Origin: JANWVO01 sp964458495
Lineage (GTDB): Bacteria > Acidobacteriota > Terriglobia > Bryobacterales > Bryobacteraceae
Direction of reading: 5' to 3'
NCBI GenBank assembly: GCA_964458495.1
Contig: CAYWJB010000005.1
Coordinates: 124,001-188,000, forward strand
Length of the DNA: 64,000 bases
A program made the position numbers and the translations under genes. Shown here piece by piece: positions 8,272 through 16,532 of the stretch. The notes below the pieces were generated by a model. The model did not search any database. It was given only the letters and a program-made list of their open reading frames with translations, and was not told the DNA's origin. Numbering within the stretch: the first letter of the stretch is position 1; the number at the start of each line of letters is the position of its first letter.

Positions 8272-8348
8272 GGGCGCGTAGCTCAGTTGGTTAGAGCGCC
8301 TGCTTCACACGCAGGAGGTCATAGGTTCAAGTCCTGTCGCGCCCACCA
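8272..8348 (+). tRNA. tRNA-Val (anticodon CAC), CCA encoded
   Basis: A full cloverleaf can be drawn: acceptor arms gggcgcg / cgcgccc, D-arm gctcagttggttagagc, anticodon stem cctgc / gcagg closing loop ttCACac, and a T-arm with loop ttcaagt. The discriminator A at 8345 is followed by encoded CCA at 8346-8348. The anticodon CAC reads valine codon GUG. Its 3' end points away from the tail module and toward the transposase remnant, so if the tRNA 3' end was ever an insertion site, the inserted DNA would lie to the right of it. Confidence 0.95.
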
Positions 8349-8409
8349 CCCCGCGGCTCCACGGCTCGGCTGTACGCCATGAATGGGGGCAAATCCGCCT
8401 CCAGTTCCC

Positions 8410-9005
8410 TCAACAACACATTCCCCTTACGCGCAGTCTGTAGCTTTGGAAGTTGCGGAAGCCGTAAGCTTGCCGCTGCATGACCTCCACTTTGGTGTGC
8501 AACCCTTCTGTGGTGCCGTTGTTGGGGGTAAAGCGCCACATGGCGGCTATCTCCGCCTTCCAAGCGTGCAGGGTTTCTCTGACCGTGACGATTTGCGCCA
8601 GTCCGGACTGGCGCAACGAGCCGATGGCACGCAAGAAGCGCGGGATCCGCTTCCGGCGCTCTTGGCGAGTCTTGTGCTTCTTCAGTGTCAGGTGGCACAG
8701 CCGCTGTCTGAAGCGGTAGACCAGCGCGCGGGCCAGATGCCGGCAAAGAGCTGGCGGAAGTTCCGGCCGCAGCCCAGACACTGGCACTTGCGGGCCTCCA
8801 GCTCCAGCACCACACGGCGCAGCCCCCTGTCCTCATGGCGCAGAGTCCGGTCGCAGCAGCCCTTGCTGCGCACTGGGGCGCATGCATAACCGGGGCAGAT
8901 AACCGGACCGGCATGCCGGCCCCGGATCCGCACTTGCCCCGCCACACGTTCCATCCCGTTGATCTGGTTATCGGGCAGTCCCAAGAGAAGCTCAGAGTTG
9001 ATCAC
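8410..9005 (-). pseudogene. ISL3-family transposase remnant, internally deleted and frameshifted
   Basis: The N-terminal part (9005 down to about 8690, GTG start with an upstream GGGAGA) keeps the ISL3 zinc-finger region: CPGYAC ... CQCLGCGRNF, then ends out of frame. The C-terminal part (about 8787 to 8410, a different frame) keeps the typical ISL3 end: NGTTEGLHTKVEVMQRQAYG followed by FRNFQSYRLRV. Intact ISL3 transposases have about 400 residues; here the middle, with the first two acidic catalytic residues, is missing, so the copy must be dead. I could not identify terminal inverted repeats or target duplications. Confidence 0.85.
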
Positions 9006-9363
9006 AACGTTTCTCCCAAGATTGGTTTATCTGTCCTGAGAAGTCGGGCTGCCCCGTTTCCGGGCAAGAGCCCACACAAATCAGATCCGGTGGGGGCAAG
9101 AACGTTCCTGCATGAATGTCTGCCTTCCAATCCACCCGCCGCTTCAGCACGATCCCCCCATCGCCGAGCCCGAGAGGTTGGATCAAGCGAGAGAGCCAGA
9201 CCGAGCCAGGCTGTCCTGCGGGCCTTCAGCGCTCGGTTTCTTGCGTTGCTCTCCGTGGGCCGGGCGAGACCGTCCCGCCCCGACGTCCATCGGGAGAAGG
9301 ACAGGACTGCTGGTCCTGACACGAGGCGGGTTTCACTTGTGAAGCGCTCTTGAGCCGGCCATT
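9006..9363. other. Intergenic stretch without a supported gene
   Basis: About 360 bases between the transposase remnant and the glycosyltransferase. Short open frames exist on both strands but none has recognisable protein features or a good start. It may contain the right end of the decayed insertion sequence and the promoter of the next gene. I see no tRNA-like fold or clear riboswitch. Confidence 0.5.
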
Positions 9364-11394
9364 GTGTGGATGCCGGAACCTTGGGGGCAGCTACCGGCAC
9401 AGTCTTCTTTTTGGCGACGGTTGCGCTTTCACCAAGCCGTGAGAGGAAACAGCCGCTGGCTCCACTTCTGTCTTGTGGACGGACTCCTCGGTGCAGTGAG
9501 ATGGTTGGACTCTCGCACTTCGGCGGAGCTGGCCTGGCTGGTTGCCTGCCTGGCGTTGTACATCCTTGCCAGCGGCCTGGACGACTTGGCGCTGGACATC
9601 CTCTGGCTGGCCGGCTTCGGACGGCGGCGGACGGCGATGCCGCCAAATCCGGAACGGGAGAAGAGGATCGCAATTCTCGTCCCGCTGTGGCGGGAGGCCG
9701 ACGTAATCGGCCGGATGCTGGAGCACAACGTGTCTGCCATCCGGTATTCCAACTACGAGATCCTGGCTGGCGTCTACGCCAACGATGACGAGACGCGGCA
9801 AGCCGTGGAGGAGGCGGCGGCCCGCCTGCCCCGAGTTTCGCTGGCGGAGGTGCCGCACGATGGCCCCACTTCCAAGGGGGACTGCCTGAACTGGCTTTAC
9901 CAGCGCCTGATCGAGCGCGAGTGTGCGGGAACGCCACGGGCCGAGATCGTCGTGATCCATGACGCTGAGGACCTGATCCACCCTGAGTCGCTAGAGTGCC
10001 TGAACCGCTGGTCGGAAGCCGCGGATATGATCCAGATTCCCGTTCTGGCCCTCCCGACGCGGCTCTCGCAAATTACACATGGCGTCTATTGCGACGACTT
10101 CGCGGAGAGCCAGACGAAGGATCTCAGGGTGAGGTCGGCGCTGGGGGCATTCCTGCCGGGATGCGGCGTGGGCACCGCCTTCCGCAGGTCAGAATTGGAA
10201 AGGCTTGCCGGGGCGGAGTCGAACCGGATTTTCGATCCGCTCTCGCTCACAGAAGACTACGACAACGGGCTCCGCCTCTTCCGGTTGGGCTGCCGGCAGC
10301 TGTTTCTGCCGCTGGAAGGTCCTGCCGCGAATCCAGTGGCCACACGAGAGTATTTTCCCCGCGGTTTCGGCGCCGCAGTCCGCCAGCGGGCGCGTTGGAT
10401 CACCGGAAACTGCCTGCAAGCCTGGCAACAGCATGGGTGGGGGGGCGGGCTCAGGCGGCGATGGCTGCAAGCCTGGTTTTTCTGGCGCGACCGCAAGGGC
10501 CTCTGGGGCAGTTGGGCCGGAATCGCCTGCAACATCCTGTTTCTCTGGGCGGTGTGCGGTTGGGCGGCCTCGGCGGCGACTGCTGGCGCCTGGGCGTTTG
10601 GCGACGCCGTGGCGGACATCCCCTGGCTCAAGCCAGTGCTTGCAGCCAATCTCGTTCTGTGCGGGGATCGGATCCTGATGCGCGCCTGGTTTTCCGGCCG
10701 GCTTTACGGTTGGAAGTTTGCCTTGTTGGCCCCGCTGAGAATGATCTGGGGCAATGTCATCAATGCCGCGGCTTCCGCCCGTGCGCTTTGGCAGTTCACC
10801 CACTCCTGGTGGACCGGCCGGCCCTTGCGGTGGCTGAAGACCGAGCACTGCTACCCATCGCTGGAGACGCTGCGGGCATATGTTCCTGCGAGGGCAGGTG
10901 CAGCCGCGGCGGAATGTTTCCCGGATTCAGCGATTCCGGCCTTTGTGGGCCCTGGTGGAGCGGAGCGGCCGGCAGCCGGGCGGCCATCCAGAGCGGTGCT
11001 GTGGCGCGAGGCTGCACCGCTTCTTCCGGCCGATGGTTTGCCGGCAACGTACCCTTCCAGGCGTCTCTTGCGGGCACTGCCCGCAAAGCTCTCCGACGAG
11101 TTGGGGGTTGTCGCGACCGGATTCCGGGACGGTCGGTTGGAGGTGGTCGCTGCACAGCCGCCAGAGCGACGCAAGCTGGAGTTGCTGGAGCGTTGCGCCG
11201 GGGTGAAACTCAGAGTCCGCCGCGTCAGCGCCGAAACATACGCGGCGCTGAAGCAGTACCGCGACCAACCGGCGAAGCCGCACTGGCGGAGGCTGCATCA
11301 GCCGGGCGATCCAACGGGCCAATTCCCGCTGGAAGGCTCTCGCCCTGCACCGGCAAAGCTACGGATCTTGGCCAATGCTGCAGGCAGTGGATAG
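9364..11394 (+). CDS. NfrB-like membrane glycosyltransferase (GT2) with C-terminal MshEN-type domain
   Basis: A 676-residue inner-membrane protein. Membrane segments are seen near residues 55-75 and again around 375-460. Between them lies a family-2 glycosyltransferase with its acidic residues: DD at 141-142, DAED at 200-203, TED at 296-298 and the QRARW motif at 341-345, the layout of processive GT2 enzymes. Residues about 560-645 (LPAKLSDELGVVATGFRDGR...) match the small MshEN/GspE N-terminal type domain, which in some proteins binds cyclic di-GMP. The same arrangement occurs in Escherichia coli NfrB, an inner-membrane protein needed for phage N4 adsorption and for making a surface glycan. 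No NfrA-like outer-membrane partner is present nearby. The start may be GTG 9364 or ATG 9370. Confidence 0.8.
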   Translation: MWMPEPWGQLPAQSSFWRRLRFHQAVRGNSRWLHFCLVDGLLGAVRWLDSRTSAELAWLVACLALYILASGLDDLALDILWLAGFGRRRTAMPPNPEREKRIAILVPLWREADVIGRMLEHNVSAIRYSNYEILAGVYANDDETRQAVEEAAARLPRVSLAEVPHDGPTSKGDCLNWLYQRLIERECAGTPRAEIVVIHDAEDLIHPESLECLNRWSEAADMIQIPVLALPTRLSQITHGVYCDDFAESQTKDLRVRSALGAFLPGCGVGTAFRRSELERLAGAESNRIFDPLSLTEDYDNGLRLFRLGCRQLFLPLEGPAANPVATREYFPRGFGAAVRQRARWITGNCLQAWQQHGWGGGLRRRWLQAWFFWRDRKGLWGSWAGIACNILFLWAVCGWAASAATAGAWAFGDAVADIPWLKPVLAANLVLCGDRILMRAWFSGRLYGWKFALLAPLRMIWGNVINAAASARALWQFTHSWWTGRPLRWLKTEHCYPSLETLRAYVPARAGAAAAECFPDSAIPAFVGPGGAERPAAGRPSRAVLWREAAPLLPADGLPATYPSRRLLRALPAKLSDELGVVATGFRDGRLEVVAAQPPERRKLELLERCAGVKLRVRRVSAETYAALKQYRDQPAKPHWRRLHQPGDPTGQFPLEGSRPAPAKLRILANAAGSG

Positions 11395-11456
11395 GCCCTC
11401 CCACCACCACCTCCCTGGCGATAGAAGAACCTCCCTCGCCTGTGAAATCACCCGCA

Positions 11457-11486
11457 GGGGGTGGAGCCGCAAGCGATCCCACCCCC
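11457..11486. terminator. Possible bidirectional terminator hairpin
   Basis: An 8-bp stem gggggtgg / ccaccccc with a 14-base loop lies between the convergent glycosyltransferase (ends 11394) and LuxR-type gene (ends 11523). There is no clear T-tract, so intrinsic termination is uncertain. Confidence 0.35.
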
Positions 11487-11522
11487 TTCCTCCGACAGGG
11501 TGATCCCCGGAGACGACTCCAA

Positions 11523-12035
11523 TCACGCGGCCAAGAGAACAGGCAGCGAAGATGCCTGAATCAGCTTTCGCACCAAGGTCGCCTGCGACCGCGCGCCGAC
11601 TTTGTGGTAGAGCCTCTTCAAATATGTGCGAACCGTATGAATGGTCACACCCAAAGCCTCCGCTGCCTCCGCCGGGGTCTTGCCCAAAAGGATTTGCTCC
11701 ACCAGGCGCATTTCCGCCCGAGTGAGCCGGAAAGCCTCCCGCAACACCCCCATTGCAACGTCAGGTTGGCGCTCAAAATCGAAAACAAAGCAAAGATGCC
11801 AGCCGTTCGGGCCGGCTGGCCGTTCAGACAGTCTCGTCAGCCACACAATCCAAGGCGCTTGCCCCTTCATTCGTGCGAGTCCAAATACCGCCCCGCCGGA
11901 GTCAGGCCGTAGCCGGTTCCGGATCTCGGCATGCATCCTTGGCCAATCCTGCGATTCCAGAAGGCCTGCTCCATAGGCATTCGCGGCGAGCGGCGAAGCA
12001 CCGTCGCAAAGCAGGACGACACCTGCAATCTCCAT
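11523..12035 (-). CDS. LuxR-family transcriptional regulator
   Basis: A 170-residue protein. Residues about 102-165 form a LuxR/FixJ-type DNA-binding domain: FRLTRAEMRLVEQILLGKTP, then AEALGVTIHTVRTYLKRLYHK and a final helix. The N-terminal 95 residues are a small sensor-like region without a receiver-domain phosphorylation pattern; it recalls a PAS-like fold but that is a guess. The gene is convergent with the glycosyltransferase. Whether it controls that gene is unknown; its own promoter region at 12036-12104 is AT-richer than the surroundings. Confidence 0.85.
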   Translation of the reverse strand: MEIAGVVLLCDGASPLAANAYGAGLLESQDWPRMHAEIRNRLRPDSGGAVFGLARMKGQAPWIVWLTRLSERPAGPNGWHLCFVFDFERQPDVAMGVLREAFRLTRAEMRLVEQILLGKTPAEAAEALGVTIHTVRTYLKRLYHKVGARSQATLVRKLIQASSLPVLLAA

Positions 12036-12104
12036 GGATTGATGATAAGCAAACCCCTCCGATTAGGGAAAGAGTTAACCCGTTACAACTCGGCTGACTT
12101 CGTT

Positions 12105-13274
12105 TTATTTCGCCGTTGCGGAGAGAAATGCACCGATTCGGCGCGCCCCTTCCATGAGATTTTCTAATGAGTTTGCGTAACTGAAGCGAAGGTATCCCTC
12201 TCCGTAGGCACCGAATGCAGTGCCACTCAGGCAAGCGACGCCAGCCTCATGCAGCAGTGCATCGGCCAGTTGACGAGAGTTCCAACCCGTTTCCTTGATA
12301 TTGGCGAAAGCATAAAAGGCGCCCTCGGGAGTGGCGCACCGAAAGCCGGCTATTGTGTTGAGTTTTTCCACGAAAGCGTCACGCCTGCGCCGGAATTCGG
12401 CTACCATGGCATCCACCGGGGATTGGTCGCCTTTGAGCGCGGCGAGAGCGGCACGCTGCGTGAAGGATGCCGTGCAGGAGTTGGAGTTCACCATCAGTTT
12501 GTTTGTGGCGTCCACAAGGAATGGCGGCAAGACGCCATATCCGATGCGCCAGCCGGTCATGGCGTAGGTTTTGGAGAAACCGTCGAGGATGATCGTCTTT
12601 TCGGCCATTCCCGGGAAGCTGGCGATGGAAACAGGCGGGGCATCATACCAGATGCGGCTGTAGATTTCATCCGAGAGCACGACGAGGTCGCGGTCCTGGA
12701 GGAGGCTGGCGATTGCGGCCAGGTCCTCACGGCACAGGACGCCCCCGGTGGGGTTGGCGGGCGAGTTCAGCACGACCATCTTTGTGCGGCTGGACAGGCG
12801 CTGGCGGAACAGATCGAGGTCAAAGGCGAAGCCGCGTTCTTCGAGCAAAGGAATCGGCACGGGCGTGGCGCCGCAATACCGGATCATGGATTCGTAAATG
12901 GGGAAGGAGGGGTTTGGATAGATGACCTCGTCGCCCGGCTCGAGCAGGGCCAGCATGGAGAAAAAAATGATGGGCTTGCCTCCGGGAACGATGCAAACAC
13001 GCTCTGCGTCTACCCTGATCCCGTGGGTGCGCGACACGTTCTCCGCGACCGCCTCTCGCAGTTCGGGCAGCCCTTGTGTGGGGCCATAGTGGGTCCAGCC
13101 CTCATCCAGCGCGGACTTGGCTGCTTGCACGATGTGGCGCGGAGTGTCGAAATCGGGCTCACCGATTTCCAGGTGGATGACGTGCTTCCCTTGGGCTTCC
13201 AGTTGCCTGGCGCGAACGAGCACTTCGAAGGCCGTCTCCGTGCCAATCCGTCCCATGGCGGAGCTCAACTGCAT
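12105..13274 (-). CDS. Class I/II PLP-dependent aminotransferase
   Basis: A 389-residue cytoplasmic enzyme of the aspartate aminotransferase fold. Visible features are the substrate-binding EIGEPDFDTP start, NSPANPTGG (cofactor-binding Asn), SDEIY (Asp and Tyr) and DGFSKTYAMTGWRIGYG with the PLP-binding lysine. The substrate cannot be told from sequence; relatives act on aspartate, alanine or aromatic amino acids. ATG 13274 is chosen because AAAGGA lies 9 bases before it; an in-frame start at 13328 lacks this. A second aminotransferase of the same fold lies at 52875-54092. The gene is divergent from the sigma-factor operon. Confidence 0.9.
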   Translation of the reverse strand: MQLSSAMGRIGTETAFEVLVRARQLEAQGKHVIHLEIGEPDFDTPRHIVQAAKSALDEGWTHYGPTQGLPELREAVAENVSRTHGIRVDAERVCIVPGGKPIIFFSMLALLEPGDEVIYPNPSFPIYESMIRYCGATPVPIPLLEERGFAFDLDLFRQRLSSRTKMVVLNSPANPTGGVLCREDLAAIASLLQDRDLVVLSDEIYSRIWYDAPPVSIASFPGMAEKTIILDGFSKTYAMTGWRIGYGVLPPFLVDATNKLMVNSNSCTASFTQRAALAALKGDQSPVDAMVAEFRRRRDAFVEKLNTIAGFRCATPEGAFYAFANIKETGWNSRQLADALLHEAGVACLSGTAFGAYGEGYLRFSYANSLENLMEGARRIGAFLSATAK

Positions 13275-13340
13275 GGTCGTAGTTCCTTTCTTCGTGGAAA
13301 GAAGCGGCTCGCATCGTGGCGGCCGCACGGCGGAGACGGT

Positions 13341-13368
13341 TTCATCCGGCGCCCCGCTCTCTTACAAT
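13341..13368 (+). promoter_or_regulatory. Candidate promoter upstream of the ECF sigma operon
   Basis: TACAAT at 13363-13368 is a 5 of 6 match to a sigma-70 -10 box, with TTCATC at 13341-13346 (3 of 6) 16 bases before it. It lies between the divergent aminotransferase and sigma-factor genes. Weak evidence, read by eye. Confidence 0.3.
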
Positions 13369-13433
13369 TTCAGCATAAGGCCGATGGAAGGGTTTGCACG
13401 GCCGGGCCCCGGGGAGCGTCATGAGTAACAGGA

Positions 13434-14042
13434 ATGCAGTGGCCGCAGACCGAAGCGGGAAAGACGCGCCGCGCCGCCAGACGGGAGTCTGCGCCGATGC
13501 CTGAAACCGGATCCCCGGGAACCGGCATGGGAACTGACACGCCCCAGGCGGAGAGGGACGCGTTTGTCGAGGCGCACCTCAAGCGCATCTTCCTGCTTAT
13601 CTACCGCCTTGTCGGCAACGTGGCCGACGCCCAGGACCTGACGCAGGAAGCCTTCATCAAGGCGCTCCAGCGGCAGGAGCAACTCCGGGACGCGGAAAAG
13701 GCCGCGCACTGGCTTTCGCGGATCGCCACCAACACGGCGCTGGATCACCTGCGCAAGAAGGCGCGCCGGGGCGAAACGGGTCTGGAAGGAATGGCGGCGC
13801 CTGCGCCGGAAGAGATGAACCCCGAGCAACGCGTGCTGCACGCCGAACGGGCGGCTCTGCTGGAGGCGGGGCTGGACAGGCTGACGCCCCGCGAGCGGGC
13901 GGCCTTGGTGCTGCGGGATCTGGAAGACCTGCCTGCCGAAGAGGTGGCGCGGCGGCTGAACTGCGGCAAGGCCACGGTGCGTTCGCATATTGCCAACGCA
14001 AGAGTGAAGTTCCGGAAGTACTGGGAGAGGCGCCAGCCATGA
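13434..14042 (+). CDS. ECF-type RNA polymerase sigma factor
   Basis: A 202-residue protein as drawn. Region 2 is seen at about residues 45-110 (IFLLIYRLVGNVADAQDLTQEAF, then AHWLSRIATNTALDHLRKK) and region 4 at about 145-195 (LTPRERAALVLRDLEDLPAE, then RLNCGKATVRSHIANARVKFR). It would direct RNA polymerase to a small stress or envelope regulon. The first 30 residues are poorly conserved in look, so starts at 13497 or 13527 are possible. The stop overlaps the next start (ATGA), coupling it to its anti-sigma factor. Confidence 0.92.
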   Translation: MQWPQTEAGKTRRAARRESAPMPETGSPGTGMGTDTPQAERDAFVEAHLKRIFLLIYRLVGNVADAQDLTQEAFIKALQRQEQLRDAEKAAHWLSRIATNTALDHLRKKARRGETGLEGMAAPAPEEMNPEQRVLHAERAALLEAGLDRLTPRERAALVLRDLEDLPAEEVARRLNCGKATVRSHIANARVKFRKYWERRQP

Positions 14043-14611
14043 GGAACCATCCGGCAGACAAGGAACTGGCGCTTCATGCGGGCGGCGAACTGCCCTGGCT
14101 GCGCCGTCTGGCCGTGGCCTGGCATCTCAGGGGCTGCGCCGGCTGCCGCCGCGAGATCGGGCGGTTTCGCGAGTCCCGCGAAGCCCTGCGGGCCGCTTCG
14201 GCTCTCCCGCCTGAACTGGACTGGGCCTCTCTGGCTGCCGAGATGAAGGCCAACATCCACTTGGGGTTGGCCGCCGGGGAGCTGGTTCGGCGCAATCGGG
14301 AGCCGGACGAATTTCGGCCCTCGGACTGGCGCGCGGCGGCGATCGTGACGGCGACCTTGGCTGTCGTGGCGGTGGCGGGCTGGACGCTTCAGCGCCGGGC
14401 GGGGCCGCCTGCGCCTGCTCCGGGGACCGAAGTTGTGCTTCGCCAGACCGAAGATGGCCTGTCGGTGCAATGGGGCCGGAACGAGGCGGCGGTATTCGGC
14501 GCAGGGAAGGCGCCCGTGACGGCTGCCGTCAGCTGGGACGGAGGGGCCCGCGCGCCGTTCCTGGACGAGGAGACCGGGCAGGTGACGATCTACGATGTGG
14601 CGGCGCAGTAA
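14039..14611 (+). CDS. Membrane anti-sigma factor with zinc-finger motif
   Basis: A 190-residue protein. The N-terminal cytoplasmic part carries WHLRGCAGC (HxxxCxxC), the zinc-binding anti-sigma signature that holds an ECF sigma factor inactive. A single membrane segment lies around residues 100-117 (AAIVTATLAVVAVAGW) and a periplasmic domain of about 70 residues follows. Overlap with the sigma gene by 4 bases supports the pair. The C-terminal domain would sense or couple to an envelope signal; which one is unknown. Confidence 0.88.
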   Translation: MRNHPADKELALHAGGELPWLRRLAVAWHLRGCAGCRREIGRFRESREALRAASALPPELDWASLAAEMKANIHLGLAAGELVRRNREPDEFRPSDWRAAAIVTATLAVVAVAGWTLQRRAGPPAPAPGTEVVLRQTEDGLSVQWGRNEAAVFGAGKAPVTAAVSWDGGARAPFLDEETGQVTIYDVAAQ

Positions 14612-15692
14612 TCCCCTGATGGTTCTTGTCTGCCTCGCCGTGGGCGGCTGGGCTCAATCCCCGCCTTTCCGCGCCGACCTTCCCGCCGGATCCCCCGTGG
14701 AGCTGGTGGCAGCCGACTGGGGCAACTCCTCGGCCGTGCCACGAGGCGGCGCCATGCTCGTGGATCTGCACGCCGTGCTCCGGCTGCGCAACAACACCGC
14801 CCGCCGCATCCGCGCCATCGCACTTCGCGTGGTGGCGCAGGAGGTGGCGCCGGGCGGACGCGGCGCAGTCACGCGCCCGGGGCTGGACGTCGCGCCGGGA
14901 GGCGAGTTCCCGCTCCGGATCGACATGAGGCTGATGCGCCCGCTGGCGCCGCAAGCGGGCCCTCTGGTCGAGATCGCACTGGATGGCGTCCTGTTCGACG
15001 ATCTCGCCTTCCTGGGGCCGAATCGCATGAACGTACGGCGCTCGATGCTCGCCTGGGAGATCGAAGCCCGGCGGGACCGCCAGATGCTGGCGGCGATCCT
15101 GGAAAAAGGCGGAGCCGAGGCGCTCCGGGAGACGATGCTCGAGACGCTGGCGCGCCAGGAGAGTGCGATGATGCCGGTCCAGGTGATGCGCGGCGCCGCT
15201 CCCTCCACCAATCTCGGGCCGGGCCGGAAGACGGAGCTGGCTGCTCTCCGGATCCCCGAGTCGCCCGTGGAGCTGCTTTCGGGCGAGGCGGTGATCGCCG
15301 GCCCCGAAGCGCATTCGGCCAGGATCGACGTGTCGAACCGCAGCGCCCGGGCGGTGCGGTTCGTCGAGCTGGGCTGGCTGGTATCGGATTCCACTGGCCG
15401 GATGTCGGCGGCAGGCACGCTGCCGGCCGAGATTCACCTGCCTCCGGGGCAGCGCTCCACGGTGCGGGGCGAAAGCCGCGTCCGGTTCGCCCGCCCGGTG
15501 GACTCGCTGGCGGTGTACCCGGCGCTGGTCGAGTTCGAGAACGGCGATGTGTGGGTTCCCCCCGCCGCAGCATGGCGCCAGCCGGGCGCTGGCGGCGCGT
15601 TGCCGCCGTCGGGCGAGTTGATCCGCCTGGCCGAGCTGTACCGGAAGAAGGGGCTGGAAGCCGTCATCCAACAACTCCGCGCGATGCGCTAA
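14595..15692 (+). CDS. Secreted protein of unknown function in the sigma/anti-sigma operon
   Basis: A 365-residue protein overlapping the anti-sigma gene by 17 bases. The N-terminus (SNPLMVLVCLAVGGWAQ) is a signal peptide with probable cleavage after GGWA. Two similar beta-type parts follow, residues about 45-135 and 225-325, each with wording such as LRLRNNTARRIRAIALRVV and DVSNRSARAVRFVELGWLV, which look like immunoglobulin-like domains related to each other. Between them is a helical linker rich in Met, Glu and Arg. No enzyme motif is seen. Its tight linkage suggests it is the output or signal protein of the sigma switch. Confidence 0.75.
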   Translation: MWRRSNPLMVLVCLAVGGWAQSPPFRADLPAGSPVELVAADWGNSSAVPRGGAMLVDLHAVLRLRNNTARRIRAIALRVVAQEVAPGGRGAVTRPGLDVAPGGEFPLRIDMRLMRPLAPQAGPLVEIALDGVLFDDLAFLGPNRMNVRRSMLAWEIEARRDRQMLAAILEKGGAEALRETMLETLARQESAMMPVQVMRGAAPSTNLGPGRKTELAALRIPESPVELLSGEAVIAGPEAHSARIDVSNRSARAVRFVELGWLVSDSTGRMSAAGTLPAEIHLPPGQRSTVRGESRVRFARPVDSLAVYPALVEFENGDVWVPPAAAWRQPGAGGALPPSGELIRLAELYRKKGLEAVIQQLRAMR

Positions 15693-15703
15693 GATTTGGA
15701 GCG

Positions 15704-15925
15704 ATGGATACGGCCAAATTGATCGGACGCGCACCCGAGCGGCTGACCCTGGAAGAGCGCAGCCAGCTGGCAGGCTGGTGGGTGGCCTACGAAGTCTACA
15801 CACCGCAAACGCTGCCGCTGAAGCGCATCGAGGCCGCAGGCCGGGACATCCCCTCTTGCATCCAGCAGTTGGAGAGCCGGGGTCTCGATCCCCGCGAGTT
15901 TGAGTTCGTCCTGTTCCAGGGTTGA
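15704..15925 (+). CDS. Small conserved-looking protein of unknown function
   Basis: A 73-residue soluble protein starting at ATG 15704, 11 bases after the stop of the secreted protein, with GGAG at 15698-15701 too close to be a well-spaced binding site. Sequence such as LTLEERSQLAGWWVAYEVYT and LPLKRIEAAGRDIPSCIQQL is well structured and helical. I do not recognise the family. It could be the last gene of the sigma-factor operon. Confidence 0.65.
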   Translation: MDTAKLIGRAPERLTLEERSQLAGWWVAYEVYTPQTLPLKRIEAAGRDIPSCIQQLESRGLDPREFEFVLFQG

Positions 15926-16083
15926 CGCGCCAGACTCGGTAGCCCCATCGCCGCAGCAACCGCATTCAGTCCGCGGCAAGAATCTCTCAAGACCCGCTCG
16001 CAAGGGCCGATAAGGCCCGTGAACCCCGTCAATCACGGCTGGGGTTCTGTTACTCCAAATCCAGGGTCAAGGAGAGAAACCGC

Positions 16084-16443
16084 ATGAAACTGTCTCAGTG
16101 GATCCGTTGGGCGGTTCTGGTCGCCGTAGTCGCAGCACTTGCCGTCATTCCCGCCGCCGCTCAGGACGAGATCACGACCGCCAACGCATTGGGACGCGTG
16201 ATCAAGAAGGTGGCGCCTGCATTCCCCGTCGCCGCCAAACAGCTCAACGTCACCGGCTCGCAGGACGTCCAGATCACCGTCGACGAACAGGGCAACGTCA
16301 TCGACGCCAAGGTCCTCAAGGGCAACGCCCTGTTCACCCAGGCTTCGCTCGCTGCCGTCAAGGAATGGAAGTTCACCCCGCTGCTGAAGGACGGTCAGCC
16401 CGCCAGGTTCACCACCATCATCACCTTCAACTACACGAAGTAG
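16084..16443 (+). CDS. TonB C-terminal-domain (energy transducer-type) periplasmic protein
   Basis: A 119-residue protein with a strong Shine-Dalgarno AAGGAGAG at 16069-16076. Residues 1-27 are a signal peptide (AVLVAVVAALAVIPAAAQ). The rest is a single TonB C-terminal domain: QDVQITVDEQGNVIDAKVLKG and AAVKEWKFTPLLKDGQP. Unlike true TonB there is no Pro-rich spacer, so it is one of the stand-alone TonB-domain proteins frequent in Acidobacteriota. Its partner is unknown. A 7-bp inverted repeat (gaacccc / ggggttc) at 16021-16047 lies in its leader. Confidence 0.85.
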   Translation: MKLSQWIRWAVLVAVVAALAVIPAAAQDEITTANALGRVIKKVAPAFPVAAKQLNVTGSQDVQITVDEQGNVIDAKVLKGNALFTQASLAAVKEWKFTPLLKDGQPARFTTIITFNYTK

Positions 16444-16452
16444 GATCCCCCC

Positions 16453-16492
16453 TGCGGGCGGGTCCGCCACCCTCCCGGCGAGCCCGCCCGCA
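16453..16492 (+). terminator. Terminator-like hairpin after the TonB-domain gene
   Basis: A perfect 10-bp stem tgcgggcggg / cccgcccgca with a 20-base loop lies 10 bases after the stop. It lacks a T-tract, so it may slow or end transcription only with help, or protect the mRNA 3' end. Confidence 0.4.
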
Positions 16493-16532
16493 CGGCACTC
16501 ACCGCCCCTCCAAAGCCCCAAAATAAGAGGTC

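Noticed and set aside
8272..8348. tRNA-Val as the attachment site of the tail module
   Set aside because: Elements normally insert at the tRNA 3' end, but the tail genes lie on the 5' side. No repeat of the tRNA 3' end was seen in the window.
8410..9005. Active ISL3 insertion sequence
   Set aside because: The reading frame is split and the middle of the transposase with two catalytic acids is absent; no terminal repeats could be found.
15926..16083. Small RNA or riboswitch before the TonB-domain gene
   Set aside because: Only a 7-bp inverted repeat (16021-16047) is visible; no known riboswitch pattern was recognised.
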